Under the pieces are notes generated by a model. It was not told the origin of the DNA and ran no database searches. It saw only the letters and a list, made by a program, of their open reading frames with translations. Source: a virus. Taken from it: 52,205 bases of DNA. The stretch spans positions 1-52,205 of IMG/VR virus record IMGVR_UViG_3300042888_001491; one strand, written 5' to 3'. This document shows, one piece after another, positions 14,999 to 23,622 of this stretch (position 1 is the first letter of the stretch; every line of letters starts with the position of its first letter). Made by a program: the position numbers and the translations under genes.

Positions 14999-16238
14999 TT
15001 TAGACATAAAATACCAAGAGTTACTTCAAGACATTTTGGACAATGGGAGTACTAAAAGTGATCGTACTGGTACTGGTACCATTTCAGTATTCGGTAGACA
15101 GATCCGTCATAAAATGAGTGAGGGGTTTCCTTTACTTACAACCAAGAAAATGGCTTGGAAAACTATGGTGACCGAGTTATTATGGTTCCTTCGTGGTGAT
15201 ACAAATATCAAATATCTTGTTGATAACGGTTGTCATATTTGGGATGGTGACGCTTATAAGTTCTTTAAGAATAGTTTTCCTATAAAAAAATCTAATCCAC
15301 CAAAAGATTACATCAATGAAGATGGTCAGTTATTGACACAAGAAGAATTCATCAACAAAATTAAAACAGATGATGAGTTTGCTAAGAAGTGGGGTGAGTT
15401 AGGCCCAATTTATGGTAAGCAGTGGAGAGGTTGGACTTCGACAAAGGCTGTTGAGTTTGATGAGGATACATTTGTACCTATTAAATACGAAGATGTTAGA
15501 GTTAATGACCAAATCCAAAACCTAATCAACGACCTTAAAACAAACCCAGACTCAAGACGATTGATGGTCAATGCTTGGAATGTTGGAGAATTAGACCAAA
15601 TGGTTCTTCCACCTTGTCATTATGGATTTCAAGTTTATACAAGAGAGTTGAGTTTGGAAGAAAGAACAAAACTTCTTGTAAATAAAAGTGATAATAAGAA
15701 AGATTTCTATGATAGGAATGGAAGATTAATTGTTGAGGATGAATCTGTATTAAATGATTCAAATATTCCTAAACGAACAATCTCTCTAATGTGGAATCAA
15801 CGTTCAGTAGATACATTCTTAGGATTACCATTCAACATTGCATCTTATGGTTTGTTATTGGAAATAATTGCGAAAGAAGTGAATATGGTTCCTGATGAAT
15901 TGGTTGGTAATTTAGGTGATGTTCATTTGTATTCAAACCATATCGAACAAGCAAAAGAACAGATTGGTAGAGATTTGACTGAAGATGAAAGATATGAATT
16001 AGTAACTCAACAGATGAGTAAATTACGGGCTATTACAGATGAGGATTACATTAAATATAATATTCCAAATAGAACAAGAGAACCATATCCACTACCCTTT
16101 TTAAAACACATGAAAACGTATGAGTTCTACAAATCTTTAAGTGAGGATCATTCACTATTCCACCACCTAAATCCAACAGATTTTATGGTGGAAAACTACC
16201 AATCACACCCAAGTATTAAAGCACCCTTATCAAATTAA
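14991..16238 (+). CDS. thyA: thymidylate synthase
   Basis: Makes dTMP from dUMP and methylene-tetrahydrofolate in the cytoplasm. The signatures are intact: SDRTGTGTISVFG near the N-terminus, DSRRLMVNAWN, the catalytic Cys209 in LPPCHYGFQVY, SLMWNQRSVDTFLGLPFNIA, and GNLGDVHLYSNH. At 415 residues it is well above the usual ~264, owing to insertions around residues 95-135, about 45 residues after the active site (218-262), and additions near the C-terminal end. No dCMP hydroxymethylase features are seen, so it most likely supplies dTTP for phage DNA synthesis. Confidence 0.93.
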   Translation: MNNLDIKYQELLQDILDNGSTKSDRTGTGTISVFGRQIRHKMSEGFPLLTTKKMAWKTMVTELLWFLRGDTNIKYLVDNGCHIWDGDAYKFFKNSFPIKKSNPPKDYINEDGQLLTQEEFINKIKTDDEFAKKWGELGPIYGKQWRGWTSTKAVEFDEDTFVPIKYEDVRVNDQIQNLINDLKTNPDSRRLMVNAWNVGELDQMVLPPCHYGFQVYTRELSLEERTKLLVNKSDNKKDFYDRNGRLIVEDESVLNDSNIPKRTISLMWNQRSVDTFLGLPFNIASYGLLLEIIAKEVNMVPDELVGNLGDVHLYSNHIEQAKEQIGRDLTEDERYELVTQQMSKLRAITDEDYIKYNIPNRTREPYPLPFLKHMKTYEFYKSLSEDHSLFHHLNPTDFMVENYQSHPSIKAPLSN

Positions 16239-16239
16239 T

Positions 16240-16377
16240 ATGGAAAATCACAATGTTTGGTTTAAACGATGGTTTAATCCGACACTTAGAAAAATATTCA
16301 AAGTAGAAATATGTTCTATAATAATGGACAATGAAGTCATTGGTTATGGGATCAGAAAATATAAAAAGTTATGTTAG
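16240..16377 (+). CDS. small hypothetical protein, 45 aa
   Basis: An ORF beginning MENHNVWFKRWFNPTLRKIF one base after the thyA stop and ending with TAG inside the start of the next gene, the standard overlap here. Basic and aromatic. Too short for a family call. Confidence 0.45.
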   Translation: MENHNVWFKRWFNPTLRKIFKVEICSIIMDNEVIGYGIRKYKKLC

Positions 16378-17063
16378 GGTTAAGAAAGGTTGATGGTGGC
16401 ACGAGAGATGTTAGTTGGAAAAATGATTGGATGGAGTTTTATCCCGGGTTCCGTAAGTGGAATGTAAGATACCTACCAAGTAATGGTTTGGATTGGAAAT
16501 TGGATTTTTCTTTTATTTGGGGTCAGTTTTATTTAAAATTTAAAACAAACCGTCCGCCAAAATATAAGGATGAAACACCTACATATGGTTTTTATTTTTA
16601 TTCGGTAGGTAGTTGGTTTCCTGATTCATTATGGATTTATAGGGGAACTAAAAAAATAAAATGTATTGATTTACCTTGGCAATATGATTGGATAAGAACC
16701 TCCAAATACCTAAAAGATGGGACTTGGGCCAACCACACTAAAAAAAACAAAATTGATTTTTATAGTGAAGAATGGAAAGAAAAGATTCATAAAGAAACCC
16801 ATAAGTACTATTACATTCACGATGAGTTCCAAGAGACAGAAGCAACTTGTGAGTTAGAGGAAAGAGAATGGAGACCATTAATGTTTAAGTGGACACGACT
16901 TTTTAGAAAAGTAAAACGAAGTATTGATGTTGAGTTCAGTAAACCTATTGGTAAAGGTGTTACTTCATATAAAGGAGGCGTTTATGGTACAGGACACAAC
17001 ATTAAAAAAGGTGAGACAATTAAACAATGTCTCAAAAGGATGATGAAGGAAAGAAAATTTTAA
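16371..17063 (+). CDS. hypothetical phage protein, 230 aa
   Basis: Many aromatic residues in the first half (FSFIWGQFYLKFKTN, YGFYFYSVGSW), then a basic region and a C-terminal motif SYKGGVYGTGHNIKKGET followed by CLKRMMKERKF. This ending is familiar to me from hypothetical proteins of diverse tailed phages, but no function is known to me. Confidence 0.65.
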   Translation: MLGLRKVDGGTRDVSWKNDWMEFYPGFRKWNVRYLPSNGLDWKLDFSFIWGQFYLKFKTNRPPKYKDETPTYGFYFYSVGSWFPDSLWIYRGTKKIKCIDLPWQYDWIRTSKYLKDGTWANHTKKNKIDFYSEEWKEKIHKETHKYYYIHDEFQETEATCELEEREWRPLMFKWTRLFRKVKRSIDVEFSKPIGKGVTSYKGGVYGTGHNIKKGETIKQCLKRMMKERKF

Positions 17064-17068
17064 AAAAT

Positions 17069-17308
17069 ATGAAAACAATTAAGATTAGATTTGTAAAAAA
17101 TAGTGATGAATCTTATAATATCCAAAGAAAGGGATGGTTCAGATGGAAGTATCTTGGGTACTCGGTTGATATGGGATATGGTGGTTTTTACGCATATTAT
17201 AATGGTAAAACAAAAGAAGAGTTACTCAAAGAAGTTTTAGATAAACATTACCAAGTATGTAAGAAACACGTTGAAATTATAGAACACCCAACAATAAAAA
17301 TTTATTAA
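17069..17308 (+). CDS. hypothetical protein, 79 aa
   Basis: Start at ATG 17069 (MKTIKIRFVKNSDESY); an upstream ATG at 17027 falls inside the previous gene. Strand-rich, with YLGYSVDMGYGGFYAYY, then a helix EELLKEVLDKHYQVC. Not recognised. Confidence 0.55.
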   Translation: MKTIKIRFVKNSDESYNIQRKGWFRWKYLGYSVDMGYGGFYAYYNGKTKEELLKEVLDKHYQVCKKHVEIIEHPTIKIY

Positions 17309-17311
17309 AAT

Positions 17312-17749
17312 ATGAAGACAAAAGTATATTCAGCATTCCCCGGTGTAGGGAAGACGACCTACTTCAACACTACAGATAGAAATGTGTTGGACAGCGATAG
17401 TTCAAAGTTCGATAAGAAACATTTTCCTGATAACTATATTGAACACATTGAAAGAAACATTCAGGATCCAAAGGTGGATAAGATTTTAGTTTCATCACAT
17501 AAAGATGTGAGAGACGCACTTCTTAAGAAAGGAATCCCATTTGTATTGGTTTATCCAAACAGAGACATCAAAGATGAATACATCCAACGATATAAAGACA
17601 GAGGAAATAACGATGCGTTTGTTGACTTATTGGAAAAAAATTGGGATAATTGGATGGACGAGATGGATCAGATGGAAGCACCAAAAGGTCAAACATTATA
17701 CAAAGTTAAATTAGAAAAGGGTCAGTATTTGGCTGATGTAATTGATTAA
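17312..17749 (+). CDS. P-loop NTPase, nucleoside-monophosphate-kinase-like
   Basis: A 145-residue protein with a Walker A motif at the N-terminus (FPGVGKTT, residues 9-16) after a single strand, then DSDSSKFDKKHFP, a strand ILVSSHKDVRDALL and FVLVYPNRDIKDEYIQRYKDRG with Arg-rich lid-like residues. The layout is that of small phage kinases of the NMP-kinase superfamily. It lies near thyA, which fits a role in nucleotide metabolism, but the substrate is not determinable. Confidence 0.7.
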   Translation: MKTKVYSAFPGVGKTTYFNTTDRNVLDSDSSKFDKKHFPDNYIEHIERNIQDPKVDKILVSSHKDVRDALLKKGIPFVLVYPNRDIKDEYIQRYKDRGNNDAFVDLLEKNWDNWMDEMDQMEAPKGQTLYKVKLEKGQYLADVID

Positions 17750-17750
17750 A

Positions 17751-17987
17751 ATGGAAACACCAAGTATAGAGATTTTCAATGATATGAAACAAGCTGCAAC
17801 TCAAGTATGGGAAACATACGATAATGAGTATGGGTATGTGGATGAGAAGTTAAACTACGTTAATGGGTTAAATAATATCCAAGACAACGCGATGGTATTT
17901 TACAGAATGTTTGATTGGGAGAACCAAAGAAAGTTCAAACAACTTGTAAATGAAGAAACATTAGAATATATAAAAAACAATCAATAA
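17751..17987 (+). CDS. hypothetical protein, 78 aa
   Basis: Start METPSIEIFNDMKQAATQVW, one base after the previous stop. Acidic and helical with many Asn and Tyr. Probably a small phage-specific protein between the kinase and clpP genes. No domain seen. Confidence 0.55.
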   Translation: METPSIEIFNDMKQAATQVWETYDNEYGYVDEKLNYVNGLNNIQDNAMVFYRMFDWENQRKFKQLVNEETLEYIKNNQ

Positions 17988-17990
17988 TAA

Positions 17991-18716
17991 ATGGATTACG
18001 GAAAAGAGTTTAGAAGTTTCGCAAAGAGCGAAGGAATTAGTTCACTGGCGTTGGATCAGTTTGAGAATGGATTAACACCATATATTTTGGAAGAGAGAGA
18101 AATGAGAGTAACTCAAATGGACATCTTCTCAAGATTAATGAGAGATAGAATACTTTGGTTGTCAGGTCCGGTAGACCAACATATGTCAGACATCGTCCAA
18201 GCACAATTATTGTTTTTAGATTCGGTTGAAAAGAAAGACATCACCCTTTACATTAATAGTCCTGGTGGATCTGTTATGTGTGGACTTGGTATTGTGGACT
18301 TAATGAACTACGTTAGTTCAGATATCGTTACAACAAACTTGGGTATGTGTGCGTCAATGGGATCTGTTCTATTATCATCAGGGACAAAAGGTAAAAGATC
18401 GTCACTTATCCACTCAAAAGTAATGACCCACCAAGTTAGTCACGGAACACGAGGAAATATCCAAGACACTCGTATTGACCAAATGGAAGGTGAGAAATAC
18501 AACTACATCTTATTTAAGATATTAGCTGAGAATTGTGGGAAAACATTCCAAGAAGTTTTAGATTTCTCATCAAGAGATAGATGGTATACTTCAGATGAGG
18601 CTTTATCTTTTGGGTTAATTGATGAGGTTATTGGTGTAGATAACAGCAAAAGTATTACGAACTACTTAGATGGGTTTGAAGAATACTATAAAAAAGAAGT
18701 AATGGGTGTAAAGTAA
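17991..18716 (+). CDS. clpP: ClpP-family serine protease
   Basis: A 241-residue protein with all ClpP landmarks: RILWLSGPVD, ITLYINSPGGSV (oxyanion glycines), catalytic Ser122 in GMCASMGS, His147 in VMTHQVSHG, and Asp196 in SRDRWYTSDEAL-GLID. The N-terminus is longer than usual (about 50 residues before RILWL) and there is a short C-terminal extension. No ClpX/ClpA partner is in the window, so it could pair with host ATPases, or be a ClpP-fold maturation protease. It ends a run of overlapping genes. Confidence 0.88.
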   Translation: MDYGKEFRSFAKSEGISSLALDQFENGLTPYILEEREMRVTQMDIFSRLMRDRILWLSGPVDQHMSDIVQAQLLFLDSVEKKDITLYINSPGGSVMCGLGIVDLMNYVSSDIVTTNLGMCASMGSVLLSSGTKGKRSSLIHSKVMTHQVSHGTRGNIQDTRIDQMEGEKYNYILFKILAENCGKTFQEVLDFSSRDRWYTSDEALSFGLIDEVIGVDNSKSITNYLDGFEEYYKKEVMGVK

Positions 18717-18741
18717 ATATTTACACACATTACTTCTTAAT

Positions 18742-18750
18742 TAAATTTAT
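18742..18750 (+). promoter_or_regulatory. TAAATTTAT promoter candidate
   Basis: TAAATTTA ends exactly 4 nt before ATG 18754, the same spacing as the TAnnTTTG boxes, but with A in the last position. No TTG found 20 nt upstream. Confidence 0.35.
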
Positions 18751-18753
18751 AAT

Positions 18754-19053
18754 ATGGAAAAAGAAATATTAAAAGAAACCGTGAGTAAAGAAAAGCCGTC
18801 ACCCACAAAAAAAAGAACTTACAAACCAAGGAAGAAAAAAACTGAAAATAAAAATACAGAAGGATCAGTTGTTGATGATATGGTTATGAGATCTGGTGAA
18901 ATCCATTTACCAAACTCATTTAAAAGAAGAAAAGAAGTTGGATCGTATAAGATCGGAAGATCTTTCCAAATATACTTTGAAAAGAAACCAAATCCTATTC
19001 ACAGATTTTTTTCTAAATTATTGTTAGGTTGGGAATGGCACGACCAAAAGTAA
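18754..19053 (+). CDS. lysine-rich hypothetical protein, 99 aa
   Basis: The N-terminal half is extremely basic (KEKPSPTKKRTYKPRKKK), likely disordered and nucleic-acid binding. The C-terminal half is aromatic and ends LLLGWEWHDQK. No family recognised. It overlaps the next gene by 19 nt. Confidence 0.55.
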   Translation: MEKEILKETVSKEKPSPTKKRTYKPRKKKTENKNTEGSVVDDMVMRSGEIHLPNSFKRRKEVGSYKIGRSFQIYFEKKPNPIHRFFSKLLLGWEWHDQK

Positions 19054-19283
19054 TACGAATACACGTTAATCAGCACCACGTCAGGTCCAACAAAACTAAA
19101 GGAACTGATCTACCTGTCATAACCATTAAAGAAGGTAAAACTAATACCTATTGTAATGAGGTGGAAATACTCGGACCAAGTAAGGTCATATATGGAGGTT
19201 CTGGTTGTGATACCAAACCAATATTGAGTTGTGGGGCGAGAGTCGTTATTGAAACAACAAGTGAGATAAAAATTATATCATAA
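19035..19283 (+). CDS. hypothetical phage protein, 82 aa
   Basis: Start MARPKVIRIHVNQHHVRSN. It has a strand-rich pattern PVITIKEGKTNTYCNEVEIL and LSCGARVVIET, a small conserved-looking phage family known to me only as hypothetical. The two Cys and the His-rich start could bind metal. It ends at a bidirectional terminator. Confidence 0.6.
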   Translation: MARPKVIRIHVNQHHVRSNKTKGTDLPVITIKEGKTNTYCNEVEILGPSKVIYGGSGCDTKPILSCGARVVIETTSEIKIIS

Positions 19284-19312
19284 AAAAACCCCTCCGTTAA
19301 GAGGGGTTTTGT
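19283..19312. terminator. bidirectional terminator between convergent genes
   Basis: AAAACCCCTC, loop CGTTAA, GAGGGGTTTT. The symmetric A and T tracts allow it to terminate both the + strand gene ending at 19283 and the - strand endolysin gene ending at 19316. Confidence 0.85.
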
Positions 19313-19315
19313 GTT

Positions 19316-20143
19316 TTACTTAAGTAAGTTGTAATATTCTTTAAAGTGTTTGATACGATCAGGTAATCCGATTGTCCCACCATTCACTCTTTTAGTTACT
19401 GCCGTTACCGTAGCATCATCAGCACCTTTATCACAGATTGACCAAAGTTTATTTGAGTCAAAGAAGAAAGCGGCTGAAGCTAAAGGGTATTTTGTTGCAA
19501 CTAAATCAGGATTTGCAACACAATCCTCACCAATGAACTTAGTAAAGTTTGTGTAGTTTGATTTACCTGTTAATTGAATGTAACCACGACCTCTGAATTT
19601 AAAACCTTCTTTAGTTGATTCATCACCATTACCCATTCTCGATGCGTAAACACGAGCAGCAATCTTTTCAGGTTGACGAGCGTAAGATTCGTTTAAGTTA
19701 CCAGGGAAGTACTTACCAAAAATCTTTTTTAATCCATCCGCAGAGTAATTCAAGTTCTCACTAACCGCTTTGAAACCAGCTGATTCGTGACCACATTGTG
19801 CCAAGAAGTGAGCCAATCTTAAGTTGTTTGTGATGTTAAATTTCTTTGCAGTGTCAGGGATCTGTGCAATAACTGACTCAGGAATATGACCCTTCAATTT
19901 CTCAAGATTCAATGAGCCACCACTTGGGATAACAACATCTTCCTTAATTACTTCAGGTTTTGATCCAAACATTTTAGACCAAGTAGCGTCACCAACAATT
20001 CCGTCAGCTTTTAATCCGTTAGCTGTTTGCCAAGCTTTAACCGCGGCTTCAGTTTTAGGACCGAACGTTCCTATCGCTTCCACACCTAATTTTACTTGGA
20101 GTTTTTTTACATCCTCTCCTTTGGATCCATTTTTTAGTATCAT
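19316..20143 (-). CDS. endolysin: peptidoglycan-binding domain plus GH19 chitinase/lysozyme domain
   Basis: A 275-residue protein. Residues 1-57 form a PG_binding_1 repeat (LKNGSKGEDVKKLQVKLG, DGIVGDATWSKM). Residues about 75-270 are a GH19 glycosidase domain: LAHFLAQCGHESAGFKAVSE with the catalytic Glu, FKFRGRGYIQLTGKSNY, and PDLVATKYPLASAAFF. It lacks a signal peptide, so it should cross the membrane through a holin and cut cell-wall glycan. It is transcribed opposite to its neighbours. The sense-strand motif TATTTATA (20159-20166) sits 16 nt upstream of its start. Confidence 0.9.
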   Translation of the reverse strand: MILKNGSKGEDVKKLQVKLGVEAIGTFGPKTEAAVKAWQTANGLKADGIVGDATWSKMFGSKPEVIKEDVVIPSGGSLNLEKLKGHIPESVIAQIPDTAKKFNITNNLRLAHFLAQCGHESAGFKAVSENLNYSADGLKKIFGKYFPGNLNESYARQPEKIAARVYASRMGNGDESTKEGFKFRGRGYIQLTGKSNYTNFTKFIGEDCVANPDLVATKYPLASAAFFFDSNKLWSICDKGADDATVTAVTKRVNGGTIGLPDRIKHFKEYYNLLK

Positions 20144-20299
20144 AATATTTGATTTTTCTATAAATAGTGAATCGATTTATAAAGTAAAGATTTAATAGTA
20201 AAAAAGTTGTCGGTTTAATGGTATTGAGATACTTATTAGTAAAATGGTCTTAACACAAATAGATAAAATTTTAAACACTAAAACTAAAAAACTACGAAA
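20144..20299. promoter_or_regulatory. divergent promoter region between endolysin and T9SS protein
   Basis: A 156-nt AT-rich gap. Towards the endolysin, ATATTTAT-like TATTTATA (complement of 20159-20166) is placed for transcription of the - strand gene. Towards the + strand gene no TAnnTTTG box was found; the last 40 nt before ATG 20300 are A-rich, as in Bacteroidota leaders lacking a Shine-Dalgarno. No gene is seen here. Confidence 0.4.
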
Positions 20300-22210
20300 A
20301 TGAAATTAATTAAGGGGTTAATCCTTACAATGTTATTATCACTACCTTTTATAGGGTTATCACAAGTACCTTCAGCACCATCTAATGGTTTGTGGGGTAT
20401 CATTGCGTCTCAATATCAGATTGGGACTTCAGCACAAGGGTCAACAACCGCCAAAATTACACTACAAAATACAACCCTAACAAAATTCGCTGGGGTTCAG
20501 CTTAGAGTATTTTATGATAAGGTAGCATTTACAAATGCAACGGTATCTTTGATAGGATCAACAACAAACTTAGATCTTCAATATGTGACTAACACTGCGA
20601 ATGGTTACATTACAATGACATTAAGTTACACTGGTCCAAGTTCTACGTACACTATACCAAACGGTGAAAAATTCTTAATCACATTTACTCACGCTCCAGC
20701 ATCAACATTTAATAACTTATCAACAATAAGTAACTTAACTTGGACAGGAGTTCAAACGTTTACACCATACGCCGCAAAACAAGATGGTATGGATACAACT
20801 TTGAGTGTTCATAACTATGGTGGTGTGTTTACACCTGTAAACTTTGATTACCACGGAACATTTACAAACGTAACTGGTACAGGAGCTAAAACATTAACTT
20901 TAGCGTTAGAGAAAAAACCATCAGGTGGATCAACTTGGACACAACATTCTGTTTATGTTACGGATAATAACGGAGACTTTAATATTTCGGTTCCATTGGA
21001 TACGACATATTGGGACGTTCGTTTAGCTGTTAAAGGAGATACTATGGGTGTTGGTAATGTTGTATCAACAACAGATGCTCAATTAATAAACCAATGGGTT
21101 TTGGGTAACGGAACAATGACAGGGTTTGATTACTATACTGCAGATGTTAACGGATCTAACAACACAACAATCTCAGACGTTTGGGGTGTGTTTGGTAGAG
21201 TTTCAGGAAGATTTACATCTTGGCCTAACAATACAAAAGATGTTAAATTCTTTACGTCAACGGAATATACGACAATTAATGGTTCGTCAACTAACTACAC
21301 CTCATCAATTGCTGGTGTAACTAACTTTACATTTGATATCCTACCGGGTCAACCTGATTCAGTTGTTTATTATGTGATGGTACCGGGTGATGCAAATGGG
21401 ACAGGATATAATATGGCTCGTATAACCCCTATTGAGGTAGTGGTTGGTCCAATACCTGGTTTAGAAAATCAAATATACAATGTTATTGACACTAAAGTGG
21501 AATACGATTTCCCAACACAATCTATTGAAATAAATGTTCCTAATATCTCAGTTCAGGCTGGTAACTTAGTTGAACTTCCTGTGAGTGTTATAACAAATGG
21601 AATTGAATTAAGTTCATTACAATTTGGTTTGAAATACAATGACACCTTATTACAATTTAAAGGTATTACATCATCAGCCGAGGCAATGAAATGGATTTCA
21701 TACGTTAACCCTAACGACAACGAGATTGAATGGGGAGGGTTTGATCCTACAAATAATGACAACACATTAAAAGATGGTAATCAAGTTGTTATAATACAAT
21801 TCTTGGCGTTACAACCACAGAACTTATGGGATGCAAGTCCTTTGTACACTAATAGAAAATTTGCTGGAACTACATACTCAAGTGATTTGTCTTTAACACC
21901 AACTAACGGAATCCTTCAGGTATTAAAAATGGAAGGTGGAAACATCTTGAACGATAACAATATGGAAGTATATCCTAATCCATATCAAGACGAAGTTACA
22001 ATCACATTCAAAGTTGAGGAGACAACAAACGCAACACTATCGGTATATGATTTAGTTGGTAGAAAGTTAGTTACAATATTAGACACACAAATACCTGATG
22101 GGATTTATAACTACACTAAAAACTTAGGTGAGTTAGAACCAGGGGTTTACATAGTTAAACTTAGTGTTGAGAACGGAGTTCCATCATTCGAAAGAATAAT
22201 TAAACAATAA
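20300..22210 (+). CDS. secreted protein with type IX secretion (Por) sorting domain
   Basis: A 636-residue protein. Residues 1-21 are a Sec signal peptide (MKLIKGLILTMLLSLPFIGL). The body is Thr/Asn-rich beta sheet, with a dockerin-like calcium pattern around TTDAQLINQWVLGN and TADVNGSNNTTISD, and a cohesin-like strand region (NISVQAGNLVELPVSV). Residues 551-636 form a type-A T9SS C-terminal sorting domain: MEVYPNPYQDEVTITF, LSVYDLVGRKL, LEPGVYIVKLS. Such domains direct proteins through the host's type IX secretion system to the cell surface or medium. A phage gene exploiting that route is unusual. Its role may be adhesion or surface coating. Confidence 0.85.
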   Translation: MKLIKGLILTMLLSLPFIGLSQVPSAPSNGLWGIIASQYQIGTSAQGSTTAKITLQNTTLTKFAGVQLRVFYDKVAFTNATVSLIGSTTNLDLQYVTNTANGYITMTLSYTGPSSTYTIPNGEKFLITFTHAPASTFNNLSTISNLTWTGVQTFTPYAAKQDGMDTTLSVHNYGGVFTPVNFDYHGTFTNVTGTGAKTLTLALEKKPSGGSTWTQHSVYVTDNNGDFNISVPLDTTYWDVRLAVKGDTMGVGNVVSTTDAQLINQWVLGNGTMTGFDYYTADVNGSNNTTISDVWGVFGRVSGRFTSWPNNTKDVKFFTSTEYTTINGSSTNYTSSIAGVTNFTFDILPGQPDSVVYYVMVPGDANGTGYNMARITPIEVVVGPIPGLENQIYNVIDTKVEYDFPTQSIEINVPNISVQAGNLVELPVSVITNGIELSSLQFGLKYNDTLLQFKGITSSAEAMKWISYVNPNDNEIEWGGFDPTNNDNTLKDGNQVVIIQFLALQPQNLWDASPLYTNRKFAGTTYSSDLSLTPTNGILQVLKMEGGNILNDNNMEVYPNPYQDEVTITFKVEETTNATLSVYDLVGRKLVTILDTQIPDGIYNYTKNLGELEPGVYIVKLSVENGVPSFERIIKQ

Positions 22211-22234
22211 ATAAACAAACAAATAAAAACAAAA

Positions 22235-22567
22235 ATGTCAGAAGAAGCGCAAGAGACCAATGACGGAACTTGGTCAGGGTTGAAAAAAACAATCATCGGG
22301 ACTTTAACTACCGTAATTGCTGGTGGTGGAGTATGGGTGAGTACATTATTATTCGGAGGTGGAGATGAATCCGCTGAGGAAACTAAAACTGAACAAGTAG
22401 CACCGGCAAGTCAACCTGTTATTGTAAACGTTCAACAAAATCAAGAGAATAAACAAAAAGTTGAAAATGGTGGAGGAACTCACGTAATTGAACGAGTAGT
22501 TGAAAAACCGTCAACAACACAAGCACAACCTGAAAAACCAAAAAAGGTTGAAGAAGAATCTTGGTAA
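22235..22567 (+). CDS. single-pass membrane protein with Pro/Gln-rich tail
   Basis: A 110-residue protein with a hydrophilic N-terminus, one hydrophobic segment (about 19-42, TIIGTLTTVIAGGGVWVSTL), then an extended polar tail (QQNQENKQKVENGGG) ending in KPKKVEEESW. The layout fits a phage inner-membrane protein with a periplasmic stalk, possibly part of lysis (spanin- or holin-like), given the endolysin and holin-like neighbours. Assignment tentative. The leader is A-rich with no Shine-Dalgarno. Confidence 0.6.
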   Translation: MSEEAQETNDGTWSGLKKTIIGTLTTVIAGGGVWVSTLLFGGGDESAEETKTEQVAPASQPVIVNVQQNQENKQKVENGGGTHVIERVVEKPSTTQAQPEKPKKVEEESW

Positions 22568-22594
22568 ATTAATAAACAAATAAATAAAACAAAA

Positions 22595-22879
22595 ATGGCA
22601 GAAAAGAAAACAAAAAAGAAATCATTCTTAGTAAGAATGTTTATGGATCAAAATGATATAAACGAAAAATCAATAGTAGGATTTGGATCATTTTTAATGA
22701 TGGTGGTGTGTCTTGGTGTGGATATTTGGACTGGTTTTCACGGACAAGAAATGCCAATTAACCAATTCATCTATGACGGATTTTTGTGGATTACTTTAGG
22801 TTCTTTTGGTATTGCATCTGTTGATAAGTACTTATCGGGTAAAACTGCAACTAAAGAAGAAGAGGAAGAAATCGGATAA
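22595..22879 (+). CDS. holin-like small membrane protein
   Basis: A 94-residue protein: a very basic start (MAEKKTKKKSFLVRMF), two membrane helices (about 27-46 and 58-76), and a charged, acidic C-terminus (ATKEEEEEIG). The size, double-helix topology and charged ends are typical of phage holins, and a GH19 endolysin is 2.5 kb away. No holin family motif can be named with certainty. Confidence 0.55.
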   Translation: MAEKKTKKKSFLVRMFMDQNDINEKSIVGFGSFLMMVVCLGVDIWTGFHGQEMPINQFIYDGFLWITLGSFGIASVDKYLSGKTATKEEEEEIG

Positions 22880-23622
22880 TGAAAAAAGTAGTATTCATAC
22901 TATCAATATTTAGTTTATTCAGTTGTAAAACAACACAAGCTCAGCCCCCACAAACCAGTGGGGGTATTGGTTCTGTGAAAACTGAACAATATCAAGCTGA
23001 ATTTGAGAAGAAGCAATCTATCAATGATGTGTCAGATTATACTGATACAATACAAGTTCCCATCCAATTATTAAAGATTGGTATTAATGAGGAGTTGTAT
23101 GAGTTATATCCTGAACTTAAAGACAAACGAGTTGGTTTAGGTGTAACAAACATTGTGATTGAGTATTTAGAGTATACGGGTAGATTTGTTTTTACCGAAG
23201 AAAAAGAAGACATCAAACAACGAATGATTGCTCAGGACAAAGCTTCTGATAAAGGAATTTCAGTTAATAAGATTGATGTAAAAGGAAATGTAATCTTAGC
23301 AAAATACTTTGTATACATTGAGGTATATGACTTCAGTGTATCGGAGGATGAGGTTGTTAAAGTTAACGGACAACAGACAACAACACAAACAACACGATTA
23401 GGATTACAAATTAAATTCGTAGATGCTGAGACAAGTCAAGTGATCGTTGGATCAGGATTGGGTGAGGCAAGTACGGTAAAGACCTCAACAATATTGGGGG
23501 ACATCTCAGATGATGTTAAATTTAACCAATCAACTATTGGTATAACAACAAAGAAGGCGTTAGAGACAGCATCTTCAAGAGTGGTGAGTCGACTTATCAC
23601 AAAAGGAGTATTTAAAAATTGA
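22879..23622 (+). CDS. csgG: CsgG-family outer-membrane lipoprotein
   Basis: A 247-residue protein with a lipoprotein signal (MKKVVFILSIFSLFSC, Cys16). The mature part follows the CsgG/HfaB pattern: GLGVTNIVIEYLEYTGRFVF, ILAKYFVYIEVYDFSV, RLGLQIKFVDAETSQVIVGS, and a C-terminal helix with TTKKALETASSRVV. CsgG forms a nonameric outer-membrane channel that exports curli subunits; CsgG homologues are also known in marine phages, with unknown purpose. Here it directly precedes a barrel-like protein and several secreted proteins, so it may provide an export pore. Confidence 0.75.
   Translation: MKKVVFILSIFSLFSCKTTQAQPPQTSGGIGSVKTEQYQAEFEKKQSINDVSDYTDTIQVPIQLLKIGINEELYELYPELKDKRVGLGVTNIVIEYLEYTGRFVFTEEKEDIKQRMIAQDKASDKGISVNKIDVKGNVILAKYFVYIEVYDFSVSEDEVVKVNGQQTTTQTTRLGLQIKFVDAETSQVIVGSGLGEASTVKTSTILGDISDDVKFNQSTIGITTKKALETASSRVVSRLITKGVFKN

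Noticed and set aside
17991-18716. ClpP as the protease that processes the leader peptides
   Set aside because: ClpP cleavage is not known to follow [I/L]-x-E and needs an ATPase partner; there is no direct evidence.
20220-20254. Short ORF MVLRYLLVKWS upstream of the T9SS gene
   Set aside because: Eleven codons in an AT-rich control region, no promoter or overlap signature.
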